DNA of 25,852 nucleotides, taken from contig CAYUGY010000007.1 of assembly GCA_964444515.1 (NCBI GenBank), positions 1 through 25,852 on the forward strand, in the 5' to 3' direction. Made by a program: the position numbers and the translations under genes. The stretch comes from JAIXRY01 sp964444515 (lineage in GTDB: Bacteria > Patescibacteriota > Minisyncoccia > Phycocordibacterales > UBA9973). Positions 23,298-25,852 of this stretch are shown here, piece after piece (position 1 is the stretch's first letter; each line of letters begins with the position of its first letter). The notes under the pieces are model-generated. The model was not told the DNA's origin, did not search any database, and worked only from the letters and a program-made list of their open reading frames with translations.

Positions 23298-23869
23298 TGA
23301 GCCATTGTCGGGAATCGGTCACGAATAATTTTTTTCAAAAAATTTTCTCGACCCCGACTCGGTGACAATTTTTGTGGAACAAAAATCGTAAACCACCTCC
23401 GTCTTTCGATTCCCGAAATGACTAAAAAATAAAGTCATTAAATACTTCTTATTTTATTCATTTATTTTTGGAGTGGTTATACGATTCCGCTCGAACTTAC
23501 TTTATCAAAAATAGCTGAGAATATCCACACAATCGCACATCCGTGCGCTGAAGCGCCTCTGTGCGAAGCACAGAGCTTTTCCAAAGGAAAAGGACGGAAT
23601 GTGCGAATACAAATGCGGACTCGGTTTTGCGAAACTATTTTCTAGGGAAAGGATTCGCAAAACCGAGACTGATTTTTCCAAAAAGTATTTTGGAATTTGG
23701 ATTCCGCCCCGCAGAAAGGGGTCTGGGGAATGAATGCGGGGCGGAAACTTTTTTGGTTTTTTGGCGGGCGGGCATTAAGAAAAGAAAATACATAACATTG
23801 ATATTTTGGCAAAGCCAAAATACGAATCTAGTTTGTGCTTGACCCACCCTCCCGTTCGCGCACAAAATG
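23298..23869. other. Hairpin-dense non-coding region
   Basis: No credible gene. Inverted repeats: 23308-23317/23407-23416; 23368-23386 (8-bp stem); a cloverleaf at 23534-23605, outer stem CGCACATCCG/CGGAATGTGCG enclosing CTCTGTGC-GAA-GCACAGAG and CTTTTCC-AAA-GGAAAAG; a 14-bp stem 23620-23633/23654-23667; 23676-23695; a GC-rich 11-bp stem 23702-23712/23736-23746; 23803-23821; 23832-23838/23860-23866. GC-rich arms stand out in AT-rich DNA. The 22-bp repeat at 23753-23774 also lies here. Confidence 0.8.
23753..23774. repeat. 22-bp inverted repeat, left copy
   Basis: Reads TTGGTTTTTTGGCGGGCGGG then CA. It is the exact reverse complement of 25831-25852. Confidence 0.95.
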
Positions 23870-24895
23870 CTACTCCCTAATATTCAAAATTACCGTTGGT
23901 AATTTTGAATCAACAACTTTCTTCTCAATCCATTCTTGTATTGCTTTTGCATCATCAAAATTACCATTTCTAAAATTAACTCTCTTTCTTAAAATTTCAT
24001 CTTCTATTTTTAGATAAATTATCAAGTCAGTATTTTTAGCAATTACAGTACCAAAAACAGGTTTTCCAATTTCGAGCTTTGCTTTTTCTCCTCGAATCTC
24101 AATCATTTTTTCTCCAATATCTGGAGTCCAAGGTGATTGATTAACAAAAGCCCTTTCTTTGTCTGTAAGTGCTGGCGAGATTTCTTTCATTTCGACACCC
24201 TCAGATATTTCTTTTAGTAAGGTGCTTTTGCCTGTGCAAGTTGTACCAATAACGGTAATTCGCTTGTCTGTATTTTGGGACAAAATAGATTTTAATTCTT
24301 CCACTAGAGAATCATCATGCTTTATCATGACGGCTTCGCCGTCCTTGATATATCGGATTTTGTGTCTATATGCTTCTGTCTCTTTCGGAATTTCTCCATT
24401 CCAATGTGGAAGAACAGAAAAAGGTAAAAGTGATAATCCTTTCATATCTGAAAGTCCAATACTATTCGGGTCTCCATTTTCCCAACCCGCAATTTCAATA
24501 TCTTCTCCAGCAATAACGCTTCCTGCACTTACTCCAAAATATATTTTGTCCTTTATGATTTCAAAAATATGTTTTGCAAAACCTGATTGATTTGCATATT
24601 TCATTAAGTAGAAAGTATTTCCACCATAGACATAAACAACATCATAAGGTGTAAAAGTTGAGAGTATATTTTCTTCAGTCAATTTTTCAAGATCAATAAA
24701 ATCTATTTTCATTCCAAGATTTTCTAAATCAGCAACATCAGTAGGAATATATTTTTGTTTTACTTCTTCGGGTTCATTGTTCATCGCAGTAGGGATAAAG
24801 GCGACGCGAAGCCCTTTCGGCTCTCGCCCCAAAAGGGCGAGAAAATCTGTCTCGTTTGTGTCGCTTAATCCTGATGATGTAAGAAATAGTTTCAT
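23870..24895 (-). CDS. Peptidase S51 (PepE-like) fused to a P-loop kinase-like domain
   Basis: 341 aa, two domains. Residues 1-200 are S51 peptidase E-like: VAFIPTAMNN, VVYVYGGNTFYLMKY, the nucleophile elbow YFGVSAGSVIAG (Ser123) and LPHWN (His164), ending with the family's IRYIKDGEAVMI. S51 enzymes cleave Asp-X dipeptides or related substrates. Residues 210-341 are a P-loop NTPase: RITVIGTTCTGKST (Walker A 217-225), DLIIYLKIEDEILRKRV like nucleotide or small-molecule kinases, and a C-terminal helix. I know the peptidase only as a stand-alone enzyme of about 200-230 residues, so the fusion is unusual. It is the last gene of the cassette, 4 bp after the membrane-protein gene. No signal peptide. 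Confidence 0.8.
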   Translation of the reverse strand: MKLFLTSSGLSDTNETDFLALLGREPKGLRVAFIPTAMNNEPEEVKQKYIPTDVADLENLGMKIDFIDLEKLTEENILSTFTPYDVVYVYGGNTFYLMKYANQSGFAKHIFEIIKDKIYFGVSAGSVIAGEDIEIAGWENGDPNSIGLSDMKGLSLLPFSVLPHWNGEIPKETEAYRHKIRYIKDGEAVMIKHDDSLVEELKSILSQNTDKRITVIGTTCTGKSTLLKEISEGVEMKEISPALTDKERAFVNQSPWTPDIGEKMIEIRGEKAKLEIGKPVFGTVIAKNTDLIIYLKIEDEILRKRVNFRNGNFDDAKAIQEWIEKKVVDSKLPTVILNIRE

Positions 24896-24899
24896 ATTT

Positions 24900-25508
24900 T
24901 TATCTTTTCAAGGGTGCTATGCCTAAAAGATTTTTAATAAGTAAATAGTGGAAAACCAGCCAAAATAATAAATGTATTGAGAATGCAATCATAAATCCGG
25001 AAATTCCAAGTGATTGGAAATATGCAAAAATCAAACCTCCCGCAAGCGAAGCAGTGATTGGGAATAAGGCAAATTTTTTAGGTAGTAAAAAAATAACTGG
25101 AATATGAACAACAAAAAATAGAATACCAAAAGTAACTGGCGAAACTCCAAAAGTTAGCAAGCCACCCAAGAAACAAAGTTGTTGAAATAGGATTTCAAAG
25201 AATTTTGGCAATTGATAGCCAAGAATTTCTTTTTTGCTGTAAACAGTATTTTTGTATGTTGCGGGAATAAAAAAATATAACAAAAAGAAACCCAAAATAA
25301 TCAACAAATTATTAAGTGAAAAATTATTGAAATATACAGAAAATGGATTTTTATAAACAATAAATAGTATTGCTAAAAAAGAAATAAAAAACAAAGTGTG
25401 TTGCCACCAATTTTGGTAGTAAGTAATTTTATATTTTTTATAGAGATAATTTGGTAATCCCATTACTATTCCCCATAAAATTATCCAAATTGTTATCCAT
25501 TGAATCAT
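24900..25508 (-). CDS. Six-to-seven-span membrane protein, possibly degenerate CPBP protease family
   Basis: 202 aa, very hydrophobic, starting WITIWIILWGIVMG, with further spans to the end and a basic C-terminus. FFEILFQQLCFLGG followed about 30 residues later by ILFFVVHIPVIFLLP recalls the EExxxR ... FxxxH motifs of CPBP/Rce1 intramembrane proteases, but the second Glu and the Arg are missing, so activity is doubtful. Middle gene of the cassette, 6 bp after the cupin gene. AT-richer than the housekeeping genes by eye. Confidence 0.55.
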   Translation of the reverse strand: MIQWITIWIILWGIVMGLPNYLYKKYKITYYQNWWQHTLFFISFLAILFIVYKNPFSVYFNNFSLNNLLIILGFFLLYFFIPATYKNTVYSKKEILGYQLPKFFEILFQQLCFLGGLLTFGVSPVTFGILFFVVHIPVIFLLPKKFALFPITASLAGGLIFAYFQSLGISGFMIAFSIHLLFWLVFHYLLIKNLLGIAPLKR

Positions 25509-25514
25509 ATTTTT

Positions 25515-25793
25515 TTAATTTCTATCTATGACAAGCTCAATATCCGTAAGTGCAACTAGTTTGTGATAAACATTCCCTGCATAGCTAAATTTTATGGGAG
25601 CTTTAACAATTTGAGTTTCTTCGCCAATAGTCAGTTCAATTTCACCATTTACCAAGTAAATAGTTTCTGAATCTTCGTGTGTATGGTCAGCACTAATGCT
25701 TCCTTTTTTTCTAGTGATAAAGCTAGACTTTCCGCAGTCATAAATAAAACCCCTTTCGTCAGATTTTATGATTTTTATATCTTCCAAGTTCAT
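25515..25793 (-). CDS. Small cupin-domain protein
   Basis: 92 aa, a single beta-barrel cupin. Metal-site motif 1 is GSISADHTHEDSETIYLVNGE (His, His, Glu), and motif 2 ends ...FSYAGNVYHKLVAL with the last His. It could be a metal-dependent isomerase, dioxygenase or a binding protein; the sequence does not decide. First gene of the three-gene cassette, with TAAAAT 6 nt before ATG 25793. Lies directly inside the right-hand 22-bp inverted repeat. Confidence 0.75.
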   Translation of the reverse strand: MNLEDIKIIKSDERGFIYDCGKSSFITRKKGSISADHTHEDSETIYLVNGEIELTIGEETQIVKAPIKFSYAGNVYHKLVALTDIELVIDRN

Positions 25794-25799
25794 AAAATG

Positions 25800-25805
25800 A
25801 TTTTA
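25800..25805 (-). promoter_or_regulatory. -10 box of the cupin cassette
   Basis: TAAAAT on the minus strand, 6 nt before ATG 25793. Confidence 0.45.
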
Positions 25806-25830
25806 GCATTTTATGAGTATTTTTTCCAGT

Positions 25831-25852
25831 TGCCCGCCCGCCAAAAAACCAA
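25831..25852. repeat. 22-bp inverted repeat, right copy at window end
   Basis: TGCCCGCCCGCCAAAAAACC then AA, the exact reverse complement of 23753-23774. The match reaches the last base, so it may continue beyond. Confidence 0.95.

Noticed and set aside
23561..23865. Overlapping open frames of 76 and 93 codons in the hairpin region
   Set aside because: They run through perfect inverted repeats and give low-complexity, Arg/Phe-rich products mirrored on both strands; this is expected of palindromic DNA, not genes.
23753..25852. Insertion sequence or integron cassette with attC site
   Set aside because: No transposase or integrase frame lies between the repeats, and the repeat does not show the core-site pattern of attC. 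The inverted repeats are reported without a class.

Overview
The window looks like a metagenome-assembled contig from a Patescibacteria (CPR) bacterium, probably of the Parcubacteria group. This is inference: the DNA is AT-rich, genes are tightly packed with many short operons, a large secreted S74-type surface protein carries the NPYSQGETLDPSCAPG N-terminus I associate with CPR surface proteins, and several proteins are reduced. UGA acts as a stop and a release factor 2 gene is present, so this is not one of the UGA-recoding CPR lineages. A run of 10 Ns at 9111-9120 shows the sequence is scaffolded.

Layout. Minus strand 1-10821: gyrB (cut by the window edge), a 1066-residue tail-fibre-like surface protein, a trhO-pheS pair in which pheS encodes a single-chain, mitochondrial-type PheRS, a small unknown gene, and a UvrD-family helicase fused to a RecB/AddB-like nuclease. 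The helicase is broken at the N gap, and the DNA beside the gap appears to be a foreign PheT fragment. 10917-11150 (+) is a small orphan gene. 11194-15959 (minus) holds a SulP anion transporter, two small membrane proteins, a DoxX protein with a metallothionein-like cysteine tail, a DUF3298-type lipid-anchored or membrane-anchored protein and uridine kinase. 16020-18462 (+) runs tRNA-Gln(CUG), a YunG-like protein, a conserved 169-residue protein, a secreted cytochrome b5-like protein, a DUF1003 protein and an RBBP9-like hydrolase. 18505-22690 (minus) is prfB-ftsE-ftsX-pyrG. 22764-23288 (+) is an unknown gene. The last part is a hairpin-dense 580-bp non-coding stretch and a three-gene minus-strand cassette (cupin, membrane protein, S51 peptidase/P-loop kinase fusion) lying between exact 22-bp inverted repeats, one of which coincides with the window end.

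Genome logic. Housekeeping functions dominate: replication topology, tRNA charging and modification, translation termination, CTP synthesis and division signalling by FtsEX. A TATAAT-like box lies 6-9 nt upstream of the start codon at eleven genes and Shine-Dalgarno sequences are not apparent there, so leaderless transcription seems to be the rule. Strong hairpin terminators sit at almost every convergent or operon boundary, in two cases touching the next gene's -10 box.

The points most worth a second look are the PheT chimera at the gap, the single-chain PheRS, the DoxX-cysteine tail fusion, the S51-kinase fusion and the inverted-repeat-bounded cassette.
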